Shown here: positions 1 through 11,811 of the stretch, piece after piece
How positions within the stretch are numbered: position 1 is the first letter of the stretch
Layout: the number at the start of each line of letters is the position of its first letter
Assembly (NCBI GenBank): GCA_949126835.1
Contig: OX421502.1
Coordinates: 35,428,982-35,492,981 of the forward strand
Direction: 5' to 3'
Origin: Anisus vortex
Lineage: Eukaryota; Mollusca; Gastropoda; Planorbidae
DNA: 64,000 nt
Position numbers and translations under genes: made by a program
The notes under the pieces: generated by a model
Seen by the model: only the letters and a program-made list of their open reading frames with translations
What the model was told of the DNA's origin: nothing
Database searches by the model: none

Positions 1-2383
1 AGAAATCAACTCCTTTAGTGGATTATCGAATGCGGTAATGCGATAATTCAGTAGATTTGGTTGCGGACTTTAAGTCAGTATTATGAGTGGCATCAAAATA
101 TGTTCGTGCATTATTAGTTTTTAATATTGCAACACAATGAAATTACCAAAACAGACCACCACAAGTATGCATCATATGGACCGATCAAATTCTGTGCTAA
201 CTTGTATGCATCCAAGCATTAGTACATTCGCAATATCTATATAGTATTAACACAAGTTCTCTCTATAAGGATCGTTTGTAAACGGTTAATAGGATAAGAA
301 GATGAAACATCATTACATCGTTAAATACATCCTTAAAACACGTATTCTCAGTCACACTTAAAACTGACCAAGTGGCCCAGAAAAAGCCACTCCTAATCGA
401 TGGAGCTGAAAAATAATGTCCACGCGTAAAGCTATTTCCTCCCCTTCCCCCCCTCCCCCCAGCGATTCCATGTACAGCTTTACACTACTCAGATCCCCCA
501 CCCCAAGAGTCGGGGATCGAATTAGCCAGTGGTCTGACGGTCAAGCTAACGGACGACTGTCACTCGTTAACCCTGTGTCCAGGCAAAGGGAAAAAGTAGG
601 CGACAGGACATGATCCTAATTGGACCCTTGAAACTGGACACGGGCTTCTATTACGGAGTCATTAGGGAAGCTATTAATCTTAGATGATTTTTTTTTTTTA
701 AAAGAGACTTTGAATGAGCGTCACAGAGAGACGAGAGAGAAATATTTGTTTGTAAGGTGACACGAAAAGGCTATAATGATTTCATATTTAAATATAGACT
801 TTCTATTTATCTATCTAGTATCTATTCGTGTATCTATTTATTTGTGTATCTATAATATATCGATATATATTTTTCTATGTAGTATCTATCTTTATATTTT
901 TCTATTAATTTTTTTAAAATCTATTATGTATCTATTTAGCATTTATTGTCTTTTGTATTTTACTCTATTTATGAATCCGTGTATATAGGAATCTATTTAT
1001 TTAAATTCTGTCTTTTCATCTATTTGTTTATCCATCAAATTTTCTATCAATAGCTCTACTTGACTATCATTCATATACATATATATATCAATATTTTTCT
1101 CGATCTTTTCGTCTATCGGTCTATCATTGTATATATCTATCAATCTATGCATGCATCGACCTAGATACATCTATAACTATCATTCTAGGTTACCGTGGAA
1201 TTTATATAAGACCGTCTATTTATAGACCTGTTTGAAGGAAGAGAAATTCATCTAGTTTATGGTCCCGCCAATCATACTATAGTCAAATCTACCAGAAAAT
1301 GAAACAAAAACATGATTAGACAGGCTATTTTTGCATTCTATTCTATGTTAGCTATTTTGACTTTATCTTCAGCTTTAACTTTAGCTATAGCCATAACTTT
1401 AGCTCTGGTTTGTTCTATCTTTATCTCAGACTTTCTAATCGTTTTAAGATTAAAAATTAAATTTAAAAAAAACAAACCAAAAAAAACACCAAAAGCTTCA
1501 AATTTGGAAACTATATAAAACAAAGTGAAAGAAAGAATATCAAGAAAACAATTTAATCAGGTTAGAAAAGAACAAGTAGGTCATTAAAAAATGAAATCAG
1601 TTGCAGCGCTAAATCCTCCGAAGATTAAAATCCCAAAATGCGATTCTCTTGAGCGCCAAATGAAACGCTTGCCTTTTTGGTGGAGCAGAATGGATTTAAT
1701 AAAGGGACAGTACAACGTGGATTGAAGCTATTGTTAGTTTCACAACCATTGTGTTATTAGATAGAACATTTGTTTTGAAAACAGATTAGTGTGGCATATT
1801 AGAATAAACGTCCGCTCTTTGTTTAAGGCTTCAAAACATATTTCAAACAGTTAGGAAAACGTGTTTGCTTAATTTAAAAAAAAACAATATTTAGATTTGT
1901 AAAAAATAATACATCTAAACATAACAAGACCATAAATTGGCGTCTTTTAAAATTATGTTGTAAACAAGTATAGAAGACATAAGCCTATAGCATTACAGTT
2001 AAATGCAACCAAATGTTTTTGTAATAGTATTAATGTTTAAGCAAAAAAAAACAAATTATTGTATGCAAATGTGTTTTAAGTGTCTATGATTCCACTCGGA
2101 TGGAAATTAAATGAATGTATAAAAAAATTAAATGAACCTTTGATTAAAGAGAAAGGAAAAAAAAATTTAAAAAAAGGAATTATTAACCCAATAGAAAAAA
2201 AGAAATCTATTAGAATAGAAAGGAATCTATATACATAGAAAAAAAATATCTACAAATGGAGAAAGTTGAATCTAGACAAATTTAAAATGTCTCATTATAA
2301 ATAAATAAATAAATATATAAATGTATAAATAAAGATCAACAGTGTGTTTGTATTTGTAAGAAAGCTTAGATAAAAGATCCTAC
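1..2383. other. AT-rich non-coding DNA, probably intronic
   Basis: No coding frame, RNA gene or recognised transposon is visible. The stretch is AT-rich with many A-runs, and about 776-1180 is degenerate TATC/TTTA low-complexity sequence. Because the exon at 2384-2881 is read on the minus strand and ends in a splice donor, this stretch would lie in its first intron. That is inference; the next exon is not in the window. Confidence 0.5.
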
Positions 2384-2881
2384 CTTGCTCCTGGACATAC
2401 TTTGATAGTTGAACCCTAGAAGATCTCCTGGGCTTAGATTTCCTAGAGCAGCCTCAGAAGACATTGAAGTTGTTCTGCAGTGCGGCAAGACAAAGTTCGA
2501 GTTATCCCGCATGCCGACGTCCCGACCCAGGTCGCTGGAGCTCAAGCTGCGCTTCTCGAAGACGTTGTTGATTGTCGTGTGCGTCATGGCGTCCAGGACG
2601 TAGGTGCAGCTCTCGACGGTCGGGGCGAACGAGACGTCCTTGCTGCTCCCGGACTTGGAGGAGCCGTGGCCCTGGGATGATGACGGCGTCAGCAGGATCG
2701 GGGTGCGCGCGGTCGGGGATTTGGGCGGGATGAGGGTGGGGCTCCTAGGTCCCTGAGACGCGGACACCGCGATGGAGCCCCCTCCGGCCAGTCCCCCCAC
2801 CACGCCCGTGCCACCCCGGCCCCTTCCCCGGCGCATGCTCGCCCGGTTCTTTCGAGAGATGGTCCCCTTGCGCGACAGCAT
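2384..2881 (-). CDS. Probable first coding exon of an unidentified host gene
   Basis: This is the only convincing host coding sequence. It reads 166 codons on the minus strand from ATG at 2881 and ends at a good splice donor, AAG|GTAGGA, with the exon's last base at 2384, so the phase is 0. Beyond the donor the frame runs only into a stop near 2366. An in-frame TAA lies 33 bases before the ATG and there is no AG between them, so no acceptor can fall there and the ATG is likely the true start. The peptide has a basic N-terminus (MLSRKGTISRKNRAS), a Gly/Arg run (residues about 18-35), Ser/Pro-rich stretches such as PRSPTLIPPKSPTARTP, and a Ser-rich end. It looks intrinsically disordered with kinase-type RKxxS sites. 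Its GC content is far above its surroundings, which supports conserved coding DNA. I do not recognise the family; a signalling or scaffold protein is possible but unproven. Confidence 0.6.
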
Positions 2882-3705
2882 TTTCCAGGGAGTGCCAGGA
2901 TGTAGCCGAAATTAAAAACAGGAACCAGTGAAATATAAGATCCCGAAATATTTCTTGAAACAATCCATCAACTCAACAAGCTCAGTCCACTTAAATAGAG
3001 CATGTTTATAAGACATGAAGTGATGCTAAATGACGCCAACATTAACCGAACATTTCACATTAACCGAACATTCCATTAAGTCCTTTCTGTGTAAAAATCT
3101 GACATTATTTTTCCAAAAGGTTTTAATCAATTATGATACGCAGTTTCCATTTTCATGGTAAATTATTGTTTAGCGGTTTTAAATAACCGATGGTTGGCTT
3201 AGGTGTATGGCTAACACACTGTATATGATACAAAATCGATTCATTCTCTAAAGGACGAAGTCGGCAAGGATTCGCCAATCTTTCTGCTCCGCCATTTTAA
3301 ACCAATCGAGTTTCCGGTTTCATTTTCTCAGGCCTGCATCTGGAGTCAGGAAGAATTGTAAACTGTTGCAAACAGGGGGAATAATTATTGTTGTTTATAT
3401 AGTAGAGGACAACAACGAAAGTTATTGTTGTAATATAACAGTAATTATTACATAGAGTGGTTGTTTAATGGGTTCTATAAAAGGACTATTTCAAACTGAA
3501 GGACTAATATATAAAGATAACAAAAAAAAATAGAATTATAAATGCTTGCAATTAGCGAGGCAGACAGACAATTATAGCGACATTTAGACAAACACAGACT
3601 TATCCTGACAGAAAAGCACTCGAACAAGCAGATGCAAGCAGTAAACAAAGGGCATTTGTTAACCATAAACAACAGACGTACGAAGATCAGGATATTATAT
3701 ATTAT
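2882..3705. other. Region upstream of the exon, nothing recognised
   Basis: This is AT-rich DNA upstream of the 2384-2881 exon on its strand. It would hold 5' UTR or promoter sequence if that exon is the first. No TATA box at a convincing distance and no known repeat were recognised. A short phrase, aaccgaacatt, occurs twice near 3055-3072. Confidence 0.3.
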
Positions 3706-4035
3706 ATAGTAGGATAGATGGGGATATTTTTGTTACGGGTAAATACATTGATAGATAAATAGATATGCAGATATAGATAAATGGTAGATAAAAAGATACA
3801 TGATTACATATTATATAAGTAATACAGATAAATAGATAGACGTAAAAACAGATAGATAGACAGATAGATAGATTGATATATAGATAGAAAGATAGACATA
3901 GATAGATAGACGGATAAACAGATAGACAAACAGATAGACAGACAGATAGATAGACCGATAGATAGACAAACAGACAGATAAATAGACAGATCGATACATA
4001 GATATAAAGAAAGATAGATAGACATATAGATAGTT
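3706..4035. repeat. Degenerate (GATA)n/(GACA)n microsatellite
   Basis: Runs of gataga, gacaga and gataaa tetramers, densest at 3830-4030. Long minus-strand frames of Ile/Tyr/Leu/Ser are by-products of the repeat. Confidence 0.85.
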
Positions 4036-4329
4036 AATAAGGTTTACAGCATTGTGATTGAGTGGCATGGAGCTAGATAGAGAGATCACAATACAGAAAG
4101 ACCCAAATATATTGGTAGACATTGAAAGAAACTGAAGTAAAAGACACCAAGAGAGAAAGAATGAAAGGGTGAACGAATAGACTGGTAAAAGATAATGAGT
4201 AACAAAAAAATAATCCTGTCCAAATGACGAAGATCTATAACATTTTATGAAAGCGAAACCGGAACTAAGTGAAATTATTTTACTTTGATATAAAAGTGTA
4301 GCATACAGAACATTTTCAAAACTGACAGA

Positions 4330-4662
4330 AATTATGAATAGGACATCAAAAAGATTAGAGTTAAACTGCAAACTTCCCGAGCGTTACGTTCGTAGGCGTG
4401 AATTCAAAACACGAGCGTTTGTGGACGTAACTTTCCTTATCCCTTATGCGAGAAGAAATGCATACACGTCCTCTTTCTTCTCGAGTGGCAATCGCGCATG
4501 GAGTGGGTTGCCTGAACAAACCAGGAAAACTATTAACTTAACATCATTTAAAACACTCATAGAAATGCAGGATAGACTCTGACCGCGAATGTGCGTAGGA
4601 CGCCATAATCTTCTTTATAGAAGGAGCGTCTGTAATGTACAAGATAAGATAAGTAGATTATA
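4330..4662 (+). mobile_element. CR1/Jockey-like LINE, 5'-truncated 3' end (family L)
   Basis: The end of a LINE ORF: an in-frame peptide holds SSFFSSGNRAWSGLPEQTRK and then NLTSFKTLIEMQD, the usual C-terminal pattern of CR1/Jockey reverse transcriptases (SFF..G...W..LP...SFK). It is followed by a short 3' UTR with taggacgccataatcttctt, the hairpin cttctttatagaag, then gagcgtctgtaat and an ataagataag tail. This is the best-preserved coding end of the family most often repeated in the window. It is 5'-truncated and immobile. Confidence 0.8.
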
Positions 4663-5200
4663 CTACGTACAGAATTGTAGAAAAAGTACATATACAATTC
4701 TAAGACTATGTACACACTCTCTCGTTTTATTGGATTACACCAGGGCAGCACTTTTCCGCGGACCGGATATGGCATTGTACTACAATTTGCTAGAATTCGT
4801 GAATCTACAGACTTTAATCATACTTTTAATGGACCTAAGTTTTGTGTTTCTGTGCCCATGATTGTGTGAAGTATTTAAATGTACGGATATCAACAAACTG
4901 CTGGACATCAAGGAGAATGAATTTTCCCATTTAAAACGTAAACCCTTTAATCTCACCTGAGATCACGTGGGCATACCTGGATGGATCAATACATTCCTAC
5001 CTTTGAAGACGTGCATTAGGTCTAATGACCGGTACTGGCAGAAACGTATTGATCAAACGTTTTGTTTTTCCCGCCTTTAACTGCCATTTCGTACAGTAAT
5101 GAAGTCTGCATAGCAGGAGGAAGCTATTGTACAAATTTTGTGTGTGTGGTTATAAGGTAGTGGGGGATTGTGTAGCCAAGACAATTTGTTAATGATCGTT
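4663..5200. other. Unique-looking non-coding DNA
   Basis: No coding signal, tandem repeat or recognised transposon was seen between the LINE end and the 10-bp satellite. Confidence 0.4.
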
Positions 5201-5940
5201 ATTGCCCGGTATTGCCTGGTATTAAACGGTATTACACGGTATTACACGGTATTACACGGTATTACACGGTATTACACGGTATTACACGGTATTACACGGT
5301 ATTACACGGTATTACACGGTATTACACGGTATTACACGGTATTACACGGTATTACACGGTATTACACGGTATTACACGGTATTACACGGTATTACACGGT
5401 ATTACACGGTATTACACGGTATTACACGGTATTACACGGTATTACACGGTATTACACGGTATTACACGGTATTACACGGTATTACACGGTATTACACGGT
5501 ATTACACGGTATTACACGGTATTACACGGTATTACACGGTATTACACGGTATTACACGGTATTACACGGTATTACACGGTATTACACGGTATTACACGGT
5601 ATTACACGGTATTACACGGTATTACACGGTATTACACGGTATTACACGGTATTACACGGTATTACACGGTATTACACGGTATTACACGGTATTACACGGT
5701 ATTACACGGTATTACACGGTATTACACGGTATTACACGGTATTACACGGTATTACACGGTATTACACGGTATTACACGGTATTACACGGTATTACACGGT
5801 ATTACACGGTATTACACGGTATTACACGGTATTACACGGTATTACACGGTATTACACGGTATTACACGGTATTACACGGTATTACACAGTATTACACGGT
5901 ATTACACGGTATTACACGGTATTACATGGTATTACACACA
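5201..5940. repeat. 10-bp satellite (attacacggt)n, about 74 units
   Basis: The unit attacacggt is repeated without interruption. Units 5231-5880 (65 copies) are identical by eye, and variants (cccggt, cctggt, taaacggt, cacagt, catggt, cacaca) occur only at the two edges. A 10-bp period gives the same 10-residue peptide cycle in all three plus frames, so long open frames (about 250-265 codons) are artefacts. No flanking gene structure supports translation. Confidence 0.97.
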
Positions 5941-6814
5941 ATTAGAAGAGCAAAATAAAAATTGAAAGATTGAAGAATAGACTAGAATTAGATCTAGTTG
6001 TTTTACAGTTGAAGAACGCTAAAGTTTAAATTATTTTTGTTTTCTAATCAACTCTGAAACAAATGGCGGATAACCGTGGGCATGCCATTTTTTTTATACG
6101 CTTCAACTAATCCGCAGTATTTAGATTACCTCCCTTTTCTCCTTGCAGTCCAACACTCATCCGTCTAGCGTTGGGGAAAACCCTTTGGAAAAGACTGCAA
6201 TGAAACGATAGACCAAGGCGTGTCTCTGTGTGTCTCTGTGAGTCTGTGTGTATGTGTGTATGTGTGTGTGTATGTCGGTACAAATGAAGGGGAAGGGTTG
6301 TGATCGAATCGATGGTTTGTATCCGGCGTAATCCGGATCCATCCTTGCGTATCAGTCATGCGAAATTTCACACAGTAAAATATGGCGATAGCTGTTTGTA
6401 TTTTTTTTTCATCCGCTGACAGGCCGGTTGTTGGCAACATAGCCGCTGGCCGCGTCAGGAATTATTCATTTTTGTTGTTGTTGTCGCCACCCCTCCGGAG
6501 CCAGACCGAGCGAGGCTCTGATTCGGGACGATGTCATCAGTCCGGAAAGCCCGACCGGATCATGCCGTAACGCTGCGATCATGAAGATGGACTAGATATG
6601 AAGCTAATGACCAGTTCGCGTCCTAGTTTACTGCCCCCCCCCCCCACTGGGATTGTCCCCGTCGCGCAAATTATTTCTGAGTTGATTTATTTCATTGGTT
6701 AAATGAGAAGTTTTCATTGACGTAATTCCGGTTCGCAAAATCTTACAAAGCGACTTGCTGTATTACTGGAGAATAGTCACAACTGACAACAATAACGCCA
6801 ATAGTCAAATCACT
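5941..6814. other. Non-coding DNA with TG-rich and poly-C tracts
   Basis: Holds a gtgtgtctctgtg/tgtatgtg tract (about 6219-6275) and a 12-base C run near 6634. The block 6420-6560 is somewhat GC-rich but has no recognisable protein or RNA signature. Confidence 0.4.
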
Positions 6815-7165
6815 AAACATAGAAACACTAGAGGACAGAAGGGCAAAGAGTAAATTAGTAATAATACATAAGGCATAAAACTCTAGCTTGGAAATACAAC
6901 CCAATAACAACCTGTTGCAATGCTCAGATTAACACAAGGACAAAATCACTTTCCTTATCCCTTATAACTATATAAGCACTCTTTCTTCCCGAGTGGCATC
7001 CGGGCACAGAATGGGTTACCTTAATAAATCAGGAAATCCGGTAACCTAACATCATTTAAAACACTGATCAAAATGCAAGACTAGACTCAGACCACGGTTG
7101 TGCGTAGGACGCTATAACATTCTTTCAAGAAGGAGCGTTTGTAACATACAAGATAAGATATGTCT
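6815..7165 (+). mobile_element. LINE family L 3' end
   Basis: A decayed copy beginning near ctagaggacagaagggcaaa and ending with ggagcgtttgtaacatacaa and agataagata. The ORF portion is frameshifted, although tcttcccgagtggcatcc and aacatcatttaaaacactga still align with the copies at 4330 and 47570. The terminal hairpin is imperfect (cattctttcaagaag). Confidence 0.75.
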
Positions 7166-8350
7166 CTTTCTGGTAATGTTATCTATATTTCGACGACTAA
7201 ACAACGATCTGGTATTAAATCCTTCAATTCCTTGATATTATTTTATGTGATTCCTTCAACACATTCAGTCAGATTAGGTTATACTTCAAAATTACTTATA
7301 AATCTATTTCTACTAACATGTAAATCTATTTCTAAAAACAATAAATCTATTTCTAATAACATATAAATCTTACATTTGTAATTATTGTGTATAAAACATT
7401 ATTTTAGAAAGAATCTGTCGTTGTAGAGTCGTTTTTTGTTTTTTTGTTAAGTTAAATTTTTATAATGAAGTTATTGCAATGACAAAGCGATTACACTTCA
7501 ACGCCTCTCTTCACTGGCATGTGAGATCGATAACTCCACCATCACGAGGAATCGATTACTTCAACATGGAACAATATCCACAAAATTCGCACTAATAGCT
7601 ACATTTGATTGAATGAGTGTATTTCGTATTCTTCTTCAATGAACTGTGGAGATTTAAGGATAATTTTGAATGCTCAAAAGTGTGCACTAACTACCTGTAA
7701 TATGTTATAAAATACACACAAGAGTTATAAACAGACGACGTAGTTTCATTAGAGGTATTTAGTCCAACCCTTCAGTGATGATTTGAAAGTCCGCACAGAT
7801 GGGGCAGAGATGGAGGCCTGGTCTAGTGTGTTCCACATTCTAATGTCTGACGAAAAAAAAAAGAATATTCGTAAACGTCGGTGCGTGCGTGTAGGACATG
7901 CAGTTTGAGATGATGACCTCTGGTAGATCAGGATACTTGTTGGATGCGACCTGGCTGTGTGGACATGTCCGCGCGGCCATTCCTGTCCATGTTCATCAAC
8001 GTGACTTTCTCGACCGCTCTGCGGTGTTGTAGGGTCTGAAGATGGAGTTTGGCAACCGAAACAGATGCGCTTGCCTTAAAGCCCGTAGTCCTGTAAGATA
8101 CTACGTGCCGCACGTCGCTGGATTACGAACAGATAAACGACTACGAACCAATTACCGAACTAAGTATTGCGTACGTCAGAAGTGTATTTTGTGCTTTAAT
8201 ACCTTGGGTGTATTACAGATGGCAACGAACATAAAAGTATAATGTAACTAGATTTCAAACACATTTAAAAATAGACATTACGTTTAACACTATAACCAAT
8301 ATTAATGTAGTACAAAATGAATGGTGGAGTGGACAGAACATGTGAGTCTG
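7166..8350. other. Non-coding DNA with a short dispersed repeat
   Basis: No gene is supported. Bases about 7722-7800 (ending near gaaagtccgcacagatg) are shared with 53242-53310, so a dispersed repeat of unknown class is present. The remainder was not recognised. Confidence 0.4.
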
Positions 8351-8357
8351 TGGGACA

Positions 8358-8578
8358 AGTCAAGCAGTGTTTCACAAAGTTACTCTGGCCATTGCATACA
8401 AGGGGATTGTGTGGCCAGCACAACACCCAGCCGCAATTATATACTTTAACTATTGTCAGGTATCCCATCAGACCACGGGAAGACTCAAGGGCAACATCCA
8501 GACCCGAGATCAGGATTTGAACACGGAACGTTCATCACAGCAATCCAACGGCGCTACTACCTAATCACCCGTAGCCCT
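8358..8578 (-). mobile_element. tRNA-derived SINE, family A (divergent)
   Basis: Antisense copy with the diagnostic ggattgtgtggccagcacaa core, catcagaccacgggaagact, and an inverted B-box region (caggatttgaacacgg) near 8510-8525. It is more diverged than the other copies, so it is probably old. Confidence 0.7.
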
Positions 8579-8594
8579 CCCACCCTGTGTTACA

Positions 8595-8992
8595 CCCTCA
8601 TTATGGGGACCTGTCTCATGTCTCTGACTAGTCTCTGACCTGTGTCATGTCTCTGACCTGTGTCAAGTCTCTGACTAGTCTCTGACCTGTCTCATGTCTC
8701 TGACCTGTGTCATGTCTCTGACTAGTCTCTCACCTGTCTCATGTCTCTGGCTAGTCTCTCACCTGTCTCATGTCTCTGACCTGTCTCATGTCTCTGACTA
8801 GTCTCTCACCTGTCTCATGTCTCTGGCTAGTCTCTCACCTGTCTCATGTCTCTGGCTAGTCTCTCACCTGTGTCATGTCTCTGGCTAGTCTCTCACCTGT
8901 GTCATGTCTCTGGCTAGTCTCTGACCTGTGTCATGTCTCTGACTAGTCTCTGACCTGTGTCTGACCTGTGTCTGACCTGTCTCTGATCTGTG
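8595..8992. repeat. Minisatellite of tctctgacctgtctcatg-type units
   Basis: About 400 bp alternates two related submotifs, ctctgactagt/ctctggctagt and ctcacctgtctcatgt, in a mixed 18-30 bp higher-order pattern. It ends in three short gtgtctgacct units. Confidence 0.9.
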
Positions 8993-9644
8993 TCCGACAT
9001 AACCAAATGACAAAAAGAAAACTTTAAAATTATTTAATTTTTTGGTTTAAAAAAAAAAATATTGTTTCAAAATCTGCAATAAACTAATAAAAAAAAATCA
9101 ATAGTACACGGTGTTTAGAAATGAAAAGCTGACGTACATGATTAAAACCTATCATTCCCGACTTAAGTTTCATTCACAGAAAAAAAATCTCCATAACTCA
9201 TTAAGTAATTGATGTCTGTAGCATCAGATAAAGCTATACCTATAGTTTACGTAAAAGTTATATTCTTAATTAGCTTAATATAAAGGGTTTTTTCTAGCGC
9301 ACTACAAAAATGTAATGTGATATTTAAGAAATATGGGCGAGGTTTGAATCTAGTCTTGTATTTAAATAAAATTATGTCTGGTTTCATGTTTTCCTATTTG
9401 ATATGATAACCCATTCCATGCCAAAATGCCTTCTATTCATCAATCGTATCACTATAAATATAATTTAATATTTACTATTTTAATTTTAAAACAATGTCTA
9501 CACATTCTTTGTGAATATAAGATATATTCTGAAACAGAAAAATAAAAATAATGACAGACAAATTATGTGCTAGTTAACAATGAGAATATTTATTTATAAA
9601 GCAACTCAAATAAAAAAAATATCTGAGTAGCCTATATTTAGATC
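8993..9644. other. AT-rich DNA, nothing recognised
   Basis: No open frame, repeat or motif worth naming was seen apart from A/T runs. Confidence 0.4.
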
Positions 9645-9730
9645 AGGAGTGTGCAATATGTTTCTGCCTTGGGCCGCATATAAAATTTTATACAGCAAGA
9701 CGGGCCACACAGTCTGAAAATATATTTGCA
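9645..9730. mobile_element. Possible hAT transposon terminus
   Basis: The sequence caggagtgtgcaatatg followed by gggccgcatataaaa and gacgggccacac resembles hAT ends of the CAGGGGTGTGCAA... type. No partner terminus or target duplication was found. The adjoining LINE fragment may have disrupted it. Confidence 0.35.
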
Positions 9731-9736
9731 TAATCA

Positions 9737-10375
9737 ATGCAACGAATAAAAAAAATGCCGTTAGAAGTTCTTCTAAAGAGAATGAAAAGTTTCAGAAGCA
9801 TTCTAACAAAAGAGGCATGGGAGACATTAATCATAGGCCTGGTAATCTCTCAGTTAGACTATGCGAACTGTCTGTACATTGGACTGTCAGAGTGTAATGT
9901 GAAAAAAAAACTACCAACGGTCAAAAACATGGCTGCAAAAATTGTTTCGAACAATGAAGGAAATTCAACAACTGTCTCAACAAATTGCAATGGCTACCTT
10001 AGGATAAAATACATAGTTCTGACTTTGCTCTATAAAAGCCTTCAAGGTCAATCTCCCGAGTACATCAGATCAATGTTCGCGCTACACACATCAGAGAAAA
10101 GAGGAATGCGTTCAAACAAAATTCATCTACAATTCAAGGTACCAAGCGTAAAAAAAAAAAACTTTGCAGCTCGCTCATACTGCGACGTAGCACCTCTGTG
10201 GTGGAATGAACTTCCGAACACAATTAATCAAGCCGACAATTGTGACATTTTAAAAACAAAATCAAAAACACACTTTTTAGATTTATTTTAATAACCTAGG
10301 GTCTAGCTAGGGTAAATGTAAAGCGCATTCGAAGACTAATTGTTATGAATAGCGCTATATAAAATATGTAATTTG
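9737..10375 (+). pseudogene. LINE reverse transcriptase C-terminal fragment with 3' UTR
   Basis: A 184-codon open stretch, read to TAA at 10289-10291, is the C-terminal part of a non-LTR reverse transcriptase. It shows LVISQLDYANCLYIGLSE (the conserved SxLDYxNxLxxGL thumb motif), then KKKLPTVKNMAAKIV, LLYKSLQGQSPEYI, and CDVAPLWWNELPNTI before KTKSKTHFLDLF. Family ORFs run to several hundred codons or more, so the endonuclease and RT palm are missing and the first ATG is not a real start. Downstream, aatagcgctatataaaat at about 10351-10370 is a typical CR1/L2-like LINE 3' end. The peptide is unusually intact for a truncated copy. Expression is not expected. Confidence 0.85.
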
Positions 10376-10631
10376 TAAGTATAGTATTTTGAAAAACAAA
10401 TTTTGAATTGTAATCATTAGATGCAATTTTAAAACTGTTTAATTAGAGTCTTTTACATGCCTTAAGCCTTTTCTAAGGGGAAAAAAGTTGGATAGATAAT
10501 AACAGACACACACATACACTGACAAAAAAGCTTTTAATCAGTTTTTCATCAGTAAAAGGTCATAGGTCATAACTACTCAAGCGAATAATGAACAGACTGA
10601 ATCTTAGATAGAAAAAAAATCTTTATCTCTT

Positions 10632-10712
10632 TTAACCCTTCCCGTACCGACCTACTTCTATCTATGCTGCCTTCAGTTCCGCTATATACGCGCCCGGGAC
10701 TGTAAGGGTTAA
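10632..10712. mobile_element. Tiny TTAA-flanked MITE (piggyBac-like), copy 1
   Basis: TTAA at 10632-10635 and 10709-10712 encloses 73 bp starting ccctt and ending aaggg, with cccgtaccgacctact at one end and cgcgcccgggactg near the other. TTAA duplication plus CCCTT-type inverted ends is the piggyBac hallmark. A second copy of the same size lies at 21332-21411. Confidence 0.7.
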
Positions 10713-10845
10713 TGTTTCTACCACGATAATGATTTTTTTCTGTAAAGAAACCAAAAAGAATTAAAAAAAAGTCTAAGCCCAAGGGCGTTACATGTTTCAA
10801 TTTCCTCATTGCAGAGCTTATGACAGCGCCAAGATTGTCTTAATA

Positions 10846-10922
10846 CATCATTGCATCTTAATACATCATTACATCTTAATACATCATTGCATCTTAATAC
10901 ATCCATACATCTTAATACATCT
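10846..10922. repeat. 18-bp tandem repeat, about 4 units
   Basis: The phrase taatacatcattgcatct and close variants repeat directly four times. Confidence 0.85.
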
Positions 10923-11394
10923 TTTCTCGGGGCTTCGGAAATCATACGCTTCGATTTTCTGGTAATTTGCAATCCTAAATTGTTTTTCTTTTTAAATGTG
11001 CGTTTTAACATACACGTGAGAGCTGCAATGAAAAGATTGGCAACAGGATGGTTGGGGCCGTCGTGGGGGAGGTGGCGGGGCGCAGGAGGGGTAGGTAGAC
11101 TGTTGAGCTATTTGTTGTTTTATATTCAATCATTTAAGCTTCATTAGAAAGGGTAGACATTTTATATAGATTAAATTATGCTTGTTTCAACAACAACAAC
11201 AACAAAAATGGTTTACGGTGCGATGGCTACAAACAAAGTTTAAATTCCATTGTGATTAGGTCTGTGACATGTTTATATATGATTAATAAATGCAATACAA
11301 AGGCAGACATTATACATTTAATGAAAGATTCGGAAAGAGGCGAGGGATGTTACTTTTAGATATTGCCTTTCTCCAAAAATCGCAAAACGTGACA
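10923..11394. other. Non-coding DNA, nothing recognised
   Basis: Includes a (caa)n run near 11190 and a G-rich patch at 11060-11090. No gene signature. Confidence 0.35.
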
Positions 11395-11515
11395 GAGTGA
11401 AAACTAATGTATCCACTGACAGACTTTGAAATGAACTAATGTATCCACTGCCAGACTTTGAAATGAACTAACTAATGTATCCACTGACAGACTTTGAAAT
11501 GAACTAACTATCAGC
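11395..11515. repeat. Tandem repeat, about 33-40 bp, 3 units
   Basis: Three direct copies of actaatgtatccactg(a/c)cag followed by actttgaaatga. Confidence 0.9.
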
Positions 11516-11580
11516 ATTGAGCGACCTGTAGAAAATTAATTTACTTCCATAAACTGTAGGCCTATAATTAAAAAAAAGTC

Positions 11581-11811
11581 AAGTACCCTTCGGAAGGAAC
11601 TGATCATAGGGCTGGTAAACAAGCGTTCATTAGTTTCTGTGGCTAAATCATACTAGGTGATTGTGTGGCCAGCACTATACACAGCCGCCTCTTTTTTACC
11701 CCAACTAAGTTCAGGTACCCATCAGAGCTGGTTAGACTCAGGGACACCCTTCAGAACCGGGGGAAAATTCTAGCCTGCACCAGGATTCGAACCTAGGAAC
11801 TTTGGTATCTT
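11581..11811 (-). mobile_element. tRNA-derived SINE, family A
   Basis: Antisense copy: aagtacccttcggaa at the SINE 3' end, tgattgtgtggccagcacta core, ggtacccatcagagctgg, and inverted B box ggattcgaacc near 11784. The A-box end is missing. A LINE family L terminus follows directly. Confidence 0.9.

Noticed and set aside
3804..4371. Minus-strand ORF of 186 codons with hydrophobic character
   Set aside because: The second half is GATA/GACA repeat and the first half has no recognisable domain or codon bias.
5168..5965. A 265-codon repetitive ORF (YYTVLHGITR cycle)
   Set aside because: It is a by-product of the 10-bp satellite; all three plus frames give the same cycle and there is no gene context.
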